Source: Daphnia carinata
Lineage: Eukaryota > Arthropoda > Branchiopoda > Diplostraca > Daphniidae
Length of the DNA stretch: 64,000 nt
Assembly: GCF_022539665.2 (NCBI RefSeq)
Contig: NC_081333.1
Coordinates: 10,848,971 to 10,912,970 of the forward strand
Direction: 5' to 3'
Both the position numbers and the translations under genes were made by a program. Below, piece after piece: positions 13,283 to 26,490 of this stretch; the stretch's first letter is position 1, and the number at the start of each line of letters is the position of its first letter. The notes below the pieces were generated by a model. It saw only the letters and a program-made list of their open reading frames with translations. It ran no database searches and was not told where the DNA came from.

Positions 13283-13286
<4 letters not shown>

Positions 13287-13322
<36 letters not shown>
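13287..13322. repeat. (TC)n microsatellite
   Basis: About 17-18 TC units. The complementary strand is (GA)n. Confidence 0.95.
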
Positions 13323-13324
<2 letters not shown>

Positions 13325-14563
13325 CGAAATGTAAACAAAATGGCAAAAGAAAAGAGCAGTTTCAACTCAAAAAATTCTCGACAGCAAAAAAAGAAAAAAA
13401 AATGTAAAATACCAGAATTTTTTATAACAAGTGTCGGTTGGCTGGCCATTGAGCAGTATACGTCTCGTTGTAGCTTGTAAACGTTACGTACCGATAAAAT
13501 TCTTTTTCCCCTACCCATTATGTTCTATGTGAGTCTCGTCCAACTGTTGATGAACCGTTTTTTTTTTTTTTTTTTGCAGGCGAGATAATCATACAATAAA
13601 CGACGCATTTTTTTTTTATTTCCTATTTTATTTCACTTCCATTGCGTCCAGTGTAACGTTAGCCAACTGCCATCACAGTAAACGGAGACGACGTTATAAT
13701 GTAGGGAAATTATCCCCGGCGTGTTTGCAGCGTCGTGAGAGAGAGAGACCCCCAGAAGAAAAATCGTTAAACTGTTTTGAATTCATGTACATTGGTAACG
13801 TCCGTGTTGTTGTTACTTTGTGCTCACTGTATATACATCTTATACAGCGGGATAACAATGAGTGTGGGTTAGGTTAATTCCGAAAATCTTACGTGCGTGC
13901 ATATTATATATCTGTTATCGGTAATCGACTAGCAATTTGTTTGTGCTCGCACCCATCCACCGTGGATATGAATTGCTAAACTATTTGCATCGCATTCACA
14001 GACATATGATGGGAAACTATTCATTTCCCAATAATCGGAATATCTTAACGACCGGCAAACAGACTGGGACGATCCTCTTTTTTTTTTTTTTCTTCACGAA
14101 AAAAAAAAAATAAAAAGATGAGCGTGTTTCTTATAATCAGCTTGTTTCTAATATTATCTGTCTTTCTATTTACTTACATATTTATTTATGCACATTTCTT
14201 CAAAGAGAAACTGATTTGCATGTTTCTTTTCTCGATCGGGAAAAGAAACGGTGAATGCGTAAAGAGAAACAATCCCGATGAAGAAAAGAGGCATAAATTC
14301 AAATACAAATGCAAGATATCAATGATCCGATTATCGAAAATCAAATTCAAAACTGTACTATCACATAATCAATGTTGCAATACGCCAACATGTTATTGTT
14401 TCTCTTTTCGATTACGTCCGCACACACACACAAAAAAAGGACGGCGTGGGAAAAGGGAGTTTCATATAATGGCGTACATGATCGAAATCGTGGACGTGCC
14501 CGTTTTCTCTTCTTCTCACGCCGATCAAAATGTACCTCCTATATGTACGCATACTGATCATCA

Positions 14564-14567
<4 letters not shown>

Positions 14568-14599
<32 letters not shown>
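14568..14599. repeat. (CT)n microsatellite
   Basis: About 16 CT units directly downstream of a spurious-looking 149-codon frame. Confidence 0.95.
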
Positions 14600-14603
<4 letters not shown>

Positions 14604-16255
14604 CCGAATACACTCTTTTTTTTTTTTATTACTTGCTCAGTGAACTTCTTTTCTTTTTTTGGCCGACGGCCCGCCGTATAGTCGCCACTGGGGCTGCTGT
14701 TTGGGGGCTGTTTGCGCCCTTTTCTCTTCTCTAATGTAATCGAGATAGTTCACACAAAATTATAGACTCTCTTTTCTCAGCCTCCGATATCGAATGACTA
14801 GCAACAACAAAAATCATCCCTGGGTTTTTTTGTGTGTGTAGGAAACCCATCGGTATAGCGCAGTATAGGTACATCCTCGGGCGTGTTACGCAAGTTTTCG
14901 ATCACGACCGACCCGAAGCTGAGAACGACAATAGGTGGAGATAGAAAAAAAGGGGGGGTTGGGTTGGGGATTGCGATAGGGTATGTTTCAAAAGAAGAAG
15001 TAAGAAAATGAATATAAAATGATTAAAAGAAAAAAAAAAGGGAAGAAAAATCTCACGGTATGGGTCAGTCACTGTCTCGGACTCTTTTAATACTACATGT
15101 CTATGTAAATGAGATGATCGGTAGGCAATAATCACAATATTTATAGAGGAAAAAAAATCATACCGGCTGGGCCTGTGAAATATAGAAAGAGCCTTGTGAG
15201 AAATACAAAGTTTAGAGGCAGAGCTGCTGCATCGAAGTGGAATAAATTTAAATACTAGTCCAGCTAATAGCGGGGTGAATAAAGATGGAGGGGGGTATGT
15301 AGTTCTAGTAGTACACATACTTTACATAAGCGGCTTGCTTGGTATGTCAGAAATCTCCAATCAGAAACAAAAAAATCCTTTCTTCTTCCTCGTTTTACAT
15401 CAGCCAAACTGAACGCCAACTCACGACCGTGTAGGCCAACGTTAAAATTTGGCAGGTGCTTTTCGTTCCAAAGGAAAATCAGCTTAAGACAAAAAGGCAT
15501 TCGGTTTAATGTTTGACCAAAACCTCAGACGGTGGTCCTTAAAAGATGCGCTTCTGTAAGTGTAAAAGACGTTTTCGGTTTCTCTCCAGGCACTCACGAA
15601 AAAAAAAAAGAAGGAACCAAACAGCTCAAACACACACACACACACACACACACAAAACATGTGTGTTTCAATATTTATGTTAAAGACAATGGGCCGTGTG
15701 TACAGATCGCCGATGTTGAGGCCCGTCCTACAAGGACCATTAGATGCGCGTCTATCGTATAAAATATGGGCAAATGTTACGGAGCGGGTTCTGTGCTTTT
15801 CGTTGTCTTTCCCTCCAACTGCACAAACGATGTCGAAAACGGTTCGGGAATGTATGTAAAGAAACAGATTTAACTATACACTTTGTATGTGTACATGCAT
15901 TATGATGTGGTGCCTGTGTTGTTTGGAAATTCCTTGGACATTAGGCCTATATATATATATGTACATTACGAACGCCTCCTTTTATGCAAATGAACGGGAT
16001 CCCGGTGGTCATTAAAAAGTGCCTCCCGAAAGCCCCCCCCCCCCCAAAAAAAAAAAAAATGAACAAGAGAAGCTAACTGTTTGTTTCTTCTGTGGTACGT
16101 TGCCCATACATTGCATTCACTGTCGCTATGTGTTCCTTCTCTTTTTCCATTCTTTCTTTTTGTTTGGCACACCTGAGCCTTTCATGGCTGTCATTATCGT
16201 TAGCAGTTTTTCTTCAGAAAAAAAAAAATTCAAATAAAAAAAATTGAATAAAAAG

Positions 16256-16325
16256 GCTGGCGTGGTTCGAACCCCTGTCTCCCGTAGCACAGCTGGTGCG
16301 ATATATAGAGCCATATACACCTGCA
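16256..16325 (-). other. tRNA-like remnant with pol III B-box
   Basis: The sequence GGTTCGAACC (16264-16273) matches the tRNA T-loop/B-box consensus GGTTCGAANCC and is self-complementary. On the minus strand it follows GCACCAGCTGTGCTACGGGA, which resembles a D-stem/anticodon region. It precedes CCAGCC and a T-rich pol III-style terminator. The T-stem does not pair properly and no full acceptor stem could be drawn, so this is not a functional tRNA. A decayed tRNA or tRNA-derived SINE head is the best guess. Confidence 0.25.
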
Positions 16326-19300
16326 GGCAGGTATAACAATTGGTGACCTTGTTTTTACCCATCCTGTTATAGTCCATATTTTCTGATTCGATTTTAATGA
16401 CATCGTTTCAGTGGCGCATTTTTTTTTTTTGTTGGTCGACTTTTGTTTTGTTTTTCCTTACCCTACCTTCCTTCTTTGAATTTACCTGAAAACCGTCCTT
16501 GAATCGTTTTGCATTTGGGGTGACGCATCGCAATCGATTTCCCGAAGGAAAACTTTTAAAATGTCACCCCTTCCCCACAGCCTCCATGGATTTTGAAGGA
16601 TACCTTGTTTCTTACTCTGCCTCTTTCTTCGACAACCTAAAAAAAGCTGCACGTGTCGACTTTCGCCGTTTGTATTTCAGTTGGTGCACACCTTTCAGTA
16701 GGGTACACGAATTACTGGGGATGATTCACCTGTGAAAAATCCTGCGCAAGCCAACCCAAACATACATCAAAAGGTACGGTTTGATACAATCAATCTTAAA
16801 TAGGAAAACTGTGTAAATGATTTTCATTAGATTTATGCATTTAACTCATCCGTATTAAGAAAACAATAGCTGAAAAAATTTAGCCACAGAAATAAAGTGC
16901 CATAGCTCCGGTTGTTGTTGTTGTAAGAGTTTAGCTTTGGAGGTCACATCGAACCAAAAATAACAGCAAAAAAAAAAAAAACCCAAAACAAAGAATCGAT
17001 AAGACAAAAAGAAAATGGAAAACTATGGCCGTTGTTTGTGTATATTCTAATTGGAACATGACGCGTGCTGCGCCCATTGCACACTCCTATATACGTGTCG
17101 GCTGCGCGTTGCTCCCGCTACATGTTGCGTCCGTCATTTGATCGCCCGTCTTCATCCATATTCATTTGTTTTCTTTTTAATGGATCGGGTTGCATTTTTG
17201 TTTTGTTTAGCGTTCATCGTTCGTCTGATTTAAATAGCCCGCCTCGGCTTATGTGTGTGTGTGTGTGTGTGTGTTAGTCGAACCTTTCAAACGATACAAA
17301 TTACACTCTCAGAGGCTGGTCAAATCATTCTTTACAGACATCCACAGCGGAACGCACGCGCTTTACTGGCGTTGTTTGCTCCGAAAAAAAAAAAACAAAA
17401 CACGAAAAACGGCGCAACAAAAACAAAATTTCAATAGGGTCATAAACGCAGGCGAACACACGTCACTCTGAACGTTTATTTGTGTGTGTGGCCACTGATT
17501 TATAGAGCGTTAAAAGGTTGAGGGGTGATACGCGAATAGGCTCACCTTTTCTTTCAAGGTGGTATATCGCCCGTTAACTTTCCAACTGTTTCCAGATTTA
17601 AACCAGAATCGATTTCCTTTCCACCCCCCTCACTTTTTAATTTGGTTTTCGTGGGGGGGATGCTATTCCGATCTGTTTAGTTGGAATGGTTTCACATCGT
17701 TCACAAAAGGCCATTGCGTTTCATCGTTTCATGGACCCATTGGCCCATTATGTTTGTAATGATCTTCTACACTTCAAACGCTTGCATTTGTCCAATGACT
17801 GCAAGAGAGAAAACCATTAGCTCCACATAAACCGTAGTTGTGTGAAAATAAAAATGAAATGAAAAACTGTGTGAATGTTGGAACGAGACCAATTCACTAC
17901 GGACGTGATGACGATGGCTAGCGGTCAATCATCGTAGTTAATGTGTTCCCTTTCAAACCGGACTCTTAGTGTTTTTCGTTATTCTCCTTCATTTTCCTCT
18001 TTCTCATTTCGTGCAATAATTTTTGAAATAAATAATAGTAAAAAAAAGAAAAAAGAACGTGGTCGGAGTTTAACGACGTCATTTCCATGCTAATCGCTCG
18101 ACACCATTCCTCAATTGAAAGCCGAGAAATGGGAAAGGTTGCATAATGCACACGCGGTCATGTTGCACCGGCTGAGCTTTGATTTATATACGGAATGAGG
18201 CGGAGAAAATGATGATGAAGAAAACGGTGGAAATGCACCAGCGACGACCTACTTTGATTTGACGATGCCAAAATAAAAAGAAGAGAAGGAAAGAAATATA
18301 ACACGACATGTCATTCGTAGATTCTTGTCACGACGTAATGAGAGGAAACGAGTCATTATTAATTACGTAAAAAAAAAGGAAAGAGAAAGGAAACGAAATA
18401 AAACTTTTCTTTTCACTATAAAATGAGTCAAACACATTCCGGACTAATTGCGGCTGAAATAAATAAAAAAAGAAAAGAAAAAGGAGATGCGCCATGTGGA
18501 TTTTTGGCCCTTCTTTCCTCTCCTTTTTTTTTTTTTCTTTATTTTATTTGGATTATTTTCCTCCCCTTTTTGCCCCATCCATTATTATTACGCCTTCAGT
18601 CTCGTTTCACTTTTTACTTTGGGAGACTTCGTTGTCTGATGACGAACGTAACTAGACATGGGTCATTATGTCATCGACATGTCGACAGCCCAGCAGCGCA
18701 TGTCCAACGGCGTTTGCTCGTTGAGGGTATAATCATACATTGAACATCAACTCATGCCCATTCGCAGCTAATGTAACAGGTATAGCTTTTCTCTTTTTAT
18801 TTTCAAATTTGAATTTCTTTTTGTTTCCTAAAACAAAAAATGTTTTTCTTTTTTTTTTTTTCAATGATGATTTACCGTCCACTGTCCGAGATGATCCGGC
18901 CGCTGTGCCTCGACTTCTCTTCAATCGAATTGGCCCGTGAGTTTCTTTTTTTTTCTTTTTAGAAGCCCCAACTTTGCTGCTGTTGTGCACTCGTGGACAG
19001 AGTATTTCTCTGTCATGTCGAAGTGGGCAGTTAAAAAGAAAAGAAAACAAACACAAAATGTGTCCGGACAGGCGAAAGCAGAGAAGAAGGTTAAAAAAAA
19101 AAAAAAGAAAAAGAAAAAAGAATATACAGGCATCCGGATGTGTGTGTACAAGGGTATCATAAATCACCACTCCTTTCTTTGATGGTTCCAGCACGGCCAA
19201 CCTTTTCTCCTTCACGCACACCAGCAAAAAGAAAAATGAAACTTACCACCACTACTAAAACTGAAATGAAATATACCGAAAATTTAAATTTAGAAATCAT

Positions 19301-22300
19301 CTTTCCTTTTCTTCTTTTGCGATGCACATTGTGTGTAGCGTATATAGCCTACTTCGGAAGACCCACACAATGAACTAGAAATACGAAATTAAGAAAATGG
19401 TACACGAAAAAAAAAAAAAAAAAACCCAGAGAGGGTGGAGGGGCGTTTTCATCCTGGAACTTGTACGGATCTCATCGCAATAGCGGCGCGTAGGCGAAGG
19501 CACAAAATCCATCATCCGCTTCTTGTTGTCCATATTCTTTCCAAACCACCACACACACCAAAAAAAAAAAAAATAAAAAAAAAAATAAGTAGATGTTATG
19601 CATTTTTTTATTTTAACATCATCAGTTCTGGATCCATCGACAATTATGAGTTTTCCACAAAAAAAATAAGAATCTTCTTCCAGAGTTGTGAAGAGAGATC
19701 AAGGCGAAGAGCGGGCGTGGGCGGTAGGTGGGTGGACACGTAACGAGTATAACGAAGTATAACGAGATGCTACATTATGTGTATTCTTTTTGATTCTGTG
19801 GAGGTCACGAAGATGCTTCCGCAATTTGCCTCTTTTGCTTCTTCGTGTGCTCCATCCACGGGCTTGCATATGGCAGGCCAGCAATTATCCGTCTATATGT
19901 AAGATCAGGCCGCATGTAACAACGTTTCATCTTGTTTTGAAACATTCACGTTTTCCAGACCAGAGGTAGTCCCTCCTCCCCTGGAACGAAGGAAAAAAAA
20001 AAAAAAGAGAGAGAAATAGATTATCTCAACCATAGTGTACGTATGCAGAGTAGGGCGATCGGTTTTTCCTTTTATTTTTTTTTTTTTTGCGGGATGTATA
20101 TCGAAAACGTGACGTGCTTGTTGTTGATGAACAATGCAAGCCAACACGGCCATACTCGAGACAGGTACACACGGACGAATGCGAAGAGGAGGTGATAATT
20201 TTCTCATAGAATCCAAGGTTAATCATCATCACGGACATCGTCAGACTTATGCGTTTCGAGTACCCGTTTTTTTCTTAAATATTCGTGTTAAAAAAAAAGG
20301 AAAAAAAAAAAATCCTTTTGTAAACGGGGAAGATGGAAAAGAAAATAAATAAAAAAAAATGTCGAGAAATAGTGCTAGAGCTTTAAGGTTTTTTATATCA
20401 AAACCTATAGAGGAATATGGGAGATCGTTAAAACAAAATTTCCCCCCGGCGCGCTTGTAATCGAATGGCTGCATATAACACACACACACGAGCCACTAAC
20501 GGGGCTATACTATTACCGATCATCAAACTACTATTTCAAATGCAAAAGGTGTGCATATAGTGCTATATAAATACACGTATAAAAAAATAAATACATAAAT
20601 GAATAAACTGACGAAATGTTTGATGGCCTTGCTGGACACCATTTTTTTTTTTTTTAAGGTTTCCCCGCTGTAAACTCCCGTACGGGATCCTCCTCGTCAA
20701 AGGACGGCGACTTGCAATGTCATTAATGACTTGAATATGTCAGACTTTTAGGCACCAGCAACAAACAGTGTGTAACAACAACAACAACAACAACAACCAA
20801 AAAAAAAAAAAGGGGGGGGGGGGGAATAAAAGAAAATAAATTTTTTAAAATTTCATTTCATATAACAACTTTTTTTTGTTCAGTTTGTTTTATGACTTGG
20901 CGATCGTATTGCGCATTTTGGATCCGATCACCTTAGAGAAAGAAAAAAAAAAGCGCTGTAATGCGGCTTCTTCTCTTTTTGATGAAAATAGAAAAAATAA
21001 ATAAAAGAAGAGAGAGAGAGAGAGAGAGAGAAAGAAAAGAACATGGCAAAAATAATAATAGACACAGAAAGTCATTTGCCCCGTGTGGTTGCCCGTTGTC
21101 CATAATTTCAATCTGATGTTCCCCTATGAAGAATCTGGCCGAGTATAGACTAGCAAAAGTAAAAGTTCTTGAACAAAAAAAAAAAAAAAATTCTTATTGT
21201 CTTTTGTTGAAACGAAAATAAAAATCCATTTCACGCGTCCATCTTTGTTCTTTATCTGCATTTTTGATTTACCATAAGAAAAATCGATGACCCCCCCCCC
21301 CTGTGTTGGGTCACCGTAAAAACAAAAACGTTTCGTGTTGGTTTTCTTTTTTGAAAAAATTCATTTTCGAAATACAAATTTTTTTTCTTTTTTTAAGGTG
21401 ATGACGTGTAAATGGATAACTGGGACTTTGCGGGCGGGCTAGTTAAAAAAAAAAAAAAAGGAAAGATCGCTAACTAGATCATTGTTATTTGTTGTTGTTT
21501 TGTTTTTTTCAGACTGTGGTCCGTTTAACACAACAATGAAGCAACGCGTTAAAGCCTTTCCCGGCGGTCCTGCGGGTTGTGTGTATCTCGCCTTGATTTG
21601 AATATATTTTTTTTTAGTTTTCTTGTGTTCAGTCCGCCTTTTTTATGACTGACCCGTCAGTTGGTCCGATTTTGGCATTAGCCGGCCAAAAAAAAAAAAT
21701 ACATTTTTTTGTTTTTGTTTTACGAAATAAATTTCTTCTTTCCTATCCTGTAATAATAACTGTCTCGAACAAACAAAAAAGGGGCCAAAGGAGAAAAACG
21801 ATCGATGGCGCGAGCTCGCACAACGAGAACCTTAAAAACATTTAATATAACATTCAGAGCACGGTGCTGACTGATCGTATACGTACACTCCGATTCCGAT
21901 CTCCTTTTAATGGCTAGTCGCGTCACGCAATTTAAAACAAAATGTTTTCAAAACAACAAGAAAATCACATATTTTTTTTTTTTTTTTTTTCCCAAGCAGC
22001 AATCTAAAAATAAAATTCATATGCAATCATACAATTGAGATTCACTATTTTAATTGATTCGGCTTTGAATGAGCAAAAAAAAAAAAAAAAAAAAACCCAA
22101 CAGAATCCGGTATACAGAAAATGAGCGTACTATTTCGAAACGCGCGGTCATAAGTGTGGGAGATGATGATTTTCAATCACTCGCTGGAATGTGCCAAATA
22201 AGAAAACAACGGTATAGAAAAAAAAAAAATGAAGAAGCAGCTAAGAAGCATTTGCATACAGCGCAAAAGTAACACGAACAAAAAAGGGGGGAGGAATTAT

Positions 22301-23131
22301 TTTAGAAGGATAGAAAACAATAGAAGCTCGCACCAGCAAAATATGGTGATTACACATATTGTCTCGTAGGTAGAGCAAGAACCATTTTTACGACGCGGCT
22401 CACATATTTTCTTTTCACCAACGCGCGCAAAAAATAAAATAAAAATGTTTTCAAAAGAACCTTCATCTTTCTTTCTTTGCCCTCCCTCCCTCCCTTTTTT
22501 TTTTTTTTTTTTTTTTTTCAAGAAAAGCGCTACCTTGTCTTCGCTAAACACAAAAGAGAGTTTTGGTTGAACTGGAAGAACAAGTTTCTCCGCGACGGAC
22601 CATTCGTCAAGTCGGCACGTTAAAAAAAACCCAAATTTGAACGGGCCAGGGACTATATATCTCATTGGTTTTACTCATTTCATGGCTGCTGTTGGACAAA
22701 AGAAAAGGCGAAACACAACCTCAGAGAAGTCGTTAAAGATATGCCTCCCCCACCTTTGCGTGTCACCTATTAAACAAGGTGAAATTTGCCCGTCGACTGA
22801 CCAAAGCTATACATATACGCAATCAGCTCTACACGCAGTATATCTACCACGTCGCGCACATGTTCGCTGTTTCTTTTGTGTTAAAAAAAAAAAAAAAAAA
22901 GGGGCACTAGTGTTTTATTTTGCTTTTTCTTGAAAGAAGGTTGTTGCGGAAGAAGAAAAAAAAAAGAAATATGGCGACGAGGCGATTTACGAGCTTGATG
23001 GTGTCAATACAGAAGCCGCAGGGTTTCCAGGTACTGAATTCTACCGACACAACAGCTTTTTTTTTTTTTTTTTTTTGCGCAACGTCCCATTTTGTTTTTC
23101 TTCATTGTTTTGTCGTTTTCTATACCAGTCG

Positions 23132-23170
23132 TTTTTTTTTTTTTTTTTTTTTTTGGGGGGGGGGGGGGGG
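23132..23170. repeat. T23-G16 homopolymer junction
   Basis: About 23 T residues run directly into about 16 G residues. Exact lengths should be treated as uncertain because such runs are error-prone in sequencing. Confidence 0.9.
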
Positions 23171-23336
23171 TTCTTTTTGCTACCAACTAGTTCAATTTCG
23201 GCGCTCTTTACAAAAAGAGATAAAAACGAAGAGGGTAAGGAAAAGTTCGTCTACGTTGTTTTGTTGCACCCTCTATTTCTTTTTCAAAAAAATTGAGAAT
23301 GAAAAAGGAAAACTAAACAATATGCCTCCTGCGACA

Positions 23337-24495
23337 CACCTGGACGAAGAGACTTGCGACTTGGCATGACGTAACAAACACGCAATTGATGCAGTTCGAT
23401 CAAAGTGTCATTTGGTTTTCCCCGAGTTTGAATGAAATGATCAAGCAGCAAAAAACAGAATCGGTTGGGGACGTTATGCAAGAAATCGGTAGTTGGCTGA
23501 GAACAGGTGACCTCGAGGGCCGCGTGAAAGTCGATCGACATCGTCCGGTTGTCATTTTTTTTGGAGGTGAAAAGTGGGGGGTGTTTATTCCGGTTGTGGT
23601 CACCATTATTTACGTAACAGTGAGACGCTGCCGTATTTTCCAATGATGACGAAGGCAAAGGAACAAAAAAAAAACAGCACTAAAGACCCTGATCGCTTCT
23701 TATTTACATGAAACGTGTAGGTGCGACGTGTGCGGGTTGTGCAACGCAACGATCCGGTTCCTTTTTTTCTCACAACATTTCTGTCCTTCATCATTTATCA
23801 GCAGCTGCTTAACAAGCTTTTTTTTTTTTGCCTTTGCCTTCATAACAGTTTTCTATTTTTTTTTTTGTTGTTGTTGTTGAATTATTTTCGCTTGACGTTA
23901 GTTCATTTGAATAATATTTGGTGTCCGTAATTCAGGCATTTCTTGCGGGGAGAAAACAGAGAAAGACATTGCCAACTGTTTCTGCATTTCTTCTTCTTGA
24001 ATTTGTAATAATCAGGTGTTGAATCATCGTTCGTCCGAGAATCCTTTTCACCGGTTACGTTGAGCAATAGCATCAGGTTCGTTGCATATACGTGTTGTTT
24101 AAGATCACCTGTAACCCACATCTACATGTGGGCCGGTTAGGAAGATGTGCCTTTTTCTTGCAGCTAACCATTTAGCTGGACTGGCCATCTAAGGATCGAA
24201 CCTTCTTCTTTTTATTTCTCATTTTATTTTATGTATTTATTCTAATACTCTAACTCATTCAGTCTGCTCTTCGTCTTTTATCCGCGGAATGGCAAACGAA
24301 CCCCAGATCATATAGCAAAAAAAAAACAAAAACCAAATTATGGGAAACTGATATCCCGGCGCTCTTCTTTTTATTAGCGCTTTGGATATTTACCCGATTT
24401 GGATAGTTTTGTTTTTTTTTTTCTTTCCGTTTTCGTTGTTTTTTGTTTTGTTTTTTTTTTTTTTACTTTTTTTTGGATTTTATTATGATACCCTT

Positions 24496-24527
<32 letters not shown>

Positions 24528-26459
24528 CCATGGTTTCGTTTTGTTTAATGTGCCTGGTCAGTTGAATGTATTCTTCCCCTTTTTTGAAATAAATAAAAAA
24601 AGATGGGATAGGGCCCTTTTGATCTTCTTCTTTTAACATCTCCTCGAATGTAAAAAAAAAAAAAAATCCAGTTCGGAAATCGGTCGTTAACCAGGAAGAA
24701 CTATGCACGTCTTCTTCTTTCTGCAAATGGTCTTGCTGGGTGGCGCTTGTTTTAAAAAAGCAAAAATGCATTAACACTTAGGTTGTTAACATTATTTTCC
24801 TTAACAAATACACACAAAAAAAAAAAAAAAAGAAACATAAATCGGGTTTTAAAAATAATCTCAACCGATGGTGTGACCACCCTGATTCCTCCATCCTTTT
24901 TTTTGCGCAATATCTCCCTGAAAAAAAAAAAAAAAAAACTAAGAGCAACATCACAGCACGTAAAAAAAAATATATATATCAACAGGTGAAACTGACCGAT
25001 CGAGCATTTAAAAAAAAATCAGCCACTAATCGAACCTCTTCAAACATTCCAACGTTTATCTTCGTACGTCATTCGAAAAAAAAATATATCGCCAAAGGTG
25101 AGAAGAAAAGTGCTGTCCGATGGCGCAGACAGACGAGGCTACAATTCTGAAAGGATGTCACCTGTTTTTACTGCGCAAAACAAAAACAAAAAATGTTTTG
25201 GCCAATTTCCAATTTCCACTAAACGGCTCACCTGTCCGCTTGATCATTGGAGAAATTCACCTGAAAAAAAAGCTAAATAGATGTTGCGTTATACGAATGT
25301 TTTGAACATCGTTCCGTACGGTTCCATTTCTCATTTCGAACAGGTGCGTTGGGAAAATGAATGGTAAACTTTTTCATTCTTGCTACCGCTTTATAGAACG
25401 CTGGTTAATACAGTGCCGCTGTTTGCGTTTTAGACGCTGTCTACCTTAGACAGTGATTCATTCTGCGGCATATGTTATAATGGGAAACGAATAGTTGCAT
25501 CAACGTTACGTCCACCTGTAATCTCTTAGCCATTTTGTTCGCCAATTGTAACATTGCCAAAAGCCACGTGACGAGGGCCTTTTATTTTCACTTTGAAAAC
25601 GGGAAATTCACTAAGAATCAAAAGAGAAACGAGTCAGTTGTCTAACAATTTCTACTTGTCTAACGTCGAATCTCAAATGTTTACGATGCTTCAGACAAGA
25701 GGAGCGAGAATGATATGACTATTTCTTTTTTTTTTTTTCTTTCTTCTTTCTTCTTGCTTCTAAAATATAAAATCAAATCATCCACCAGAGCGTGTGAACT
25801 GTTTTAAAGCGTGAACGTCTGCCACAGTACACACACAAAAAAGTGAAAATCCTTAATCATTGCGTCTTGGCTGTTTCACGATGAAAAGCCAACGACCAAT
25901 CCAAGCATCCACATGGCACTACACGTTACATGACATATGGGATATTTGTATAAAAAAAAAATAAAAAGGGCAAAGAAAAGAAAAAGGAGGCGGTCCCATT
26001 GAACTAACACTTAAGACTGACATTATTTCAGATAACTATTCCATAGTCTGCCTTTCTTTTTTTTTTTTTTTTTTCTCTCTCGACTGTACCGATTATTATT
26101 ACCACGAGATGACAAAAGAAAGTCCACAGTCAGTCTCTTTACGCGTGATGCTTTAACAATGTCGGACGGTGAGTTAGAATAAGAAAAAAAAAAAAAAGAA
26201 GGGGGGAGGAAGGATAGGGACTTGGTTAAAAGAGAAGAGCGCAACGTCACTCTTGTGAACGGGTGGCCCAATGGCACATGTTGAGCAGCGGTGTGTCCGT
26301 CGTCATCAACACAACAAGACTTCCAAGGACTGTCATTATCAAGCAGTCCCCCAGGTACGCGCTACCTGGAACGAAATGATAAAAATTTGTTTTTTTCTTC
26401 TTCTTTTCCTGTTTGATATTTTCTCCGATTTCTTTAAACAACGTGCAATCACAGGTGAT

Positions 26460-26490
<31 letters not shown>

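Larger units (their letters stand above)
12000..23300. other. Gene-poor, simple-sequence-rich stretch (part 2)
   Basis: No recognisable gene. Microsatellites include (GT)n at 12137-12158, (TC)n at 13287-13322, (CT)n at 14568-14599, (CA)n at 15630-15654, (GT)n at 17252-17274, (GA)n at 21010-21031, T24 at 22495-22518 and a T23-G16 junction at 23132-23170. A candidate promoter at 12.05 kb, a coding-like segment at 12.79 kb and a tRNA-like remnant at 16.3 kb are listed separately. Between about 16.8 and 23.3 kb I saw nothing else of note. Confidence 0.6.

Noticed and set aside
14118-14567. 149-codon frame with hydrophobic N terminus, resembling a secreted protein
   Set aside because: AT-rich, ends in a CA/CT microsatellite area, and contains CA-repeat-derived HTHT; probably chance.
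18733-19227. 164-codon frame on the minus strand
   Set aside because: Largely poly-Lys/poly-Phe from homopolymers, with overlapping long frames on the other strand.
23016-23040. Possible short start exon with ATGGCGACG and FQ then GTACTG donor
   Set aside because: The donor is weak and is followed directly by poly-T; nothing joins it in frame.
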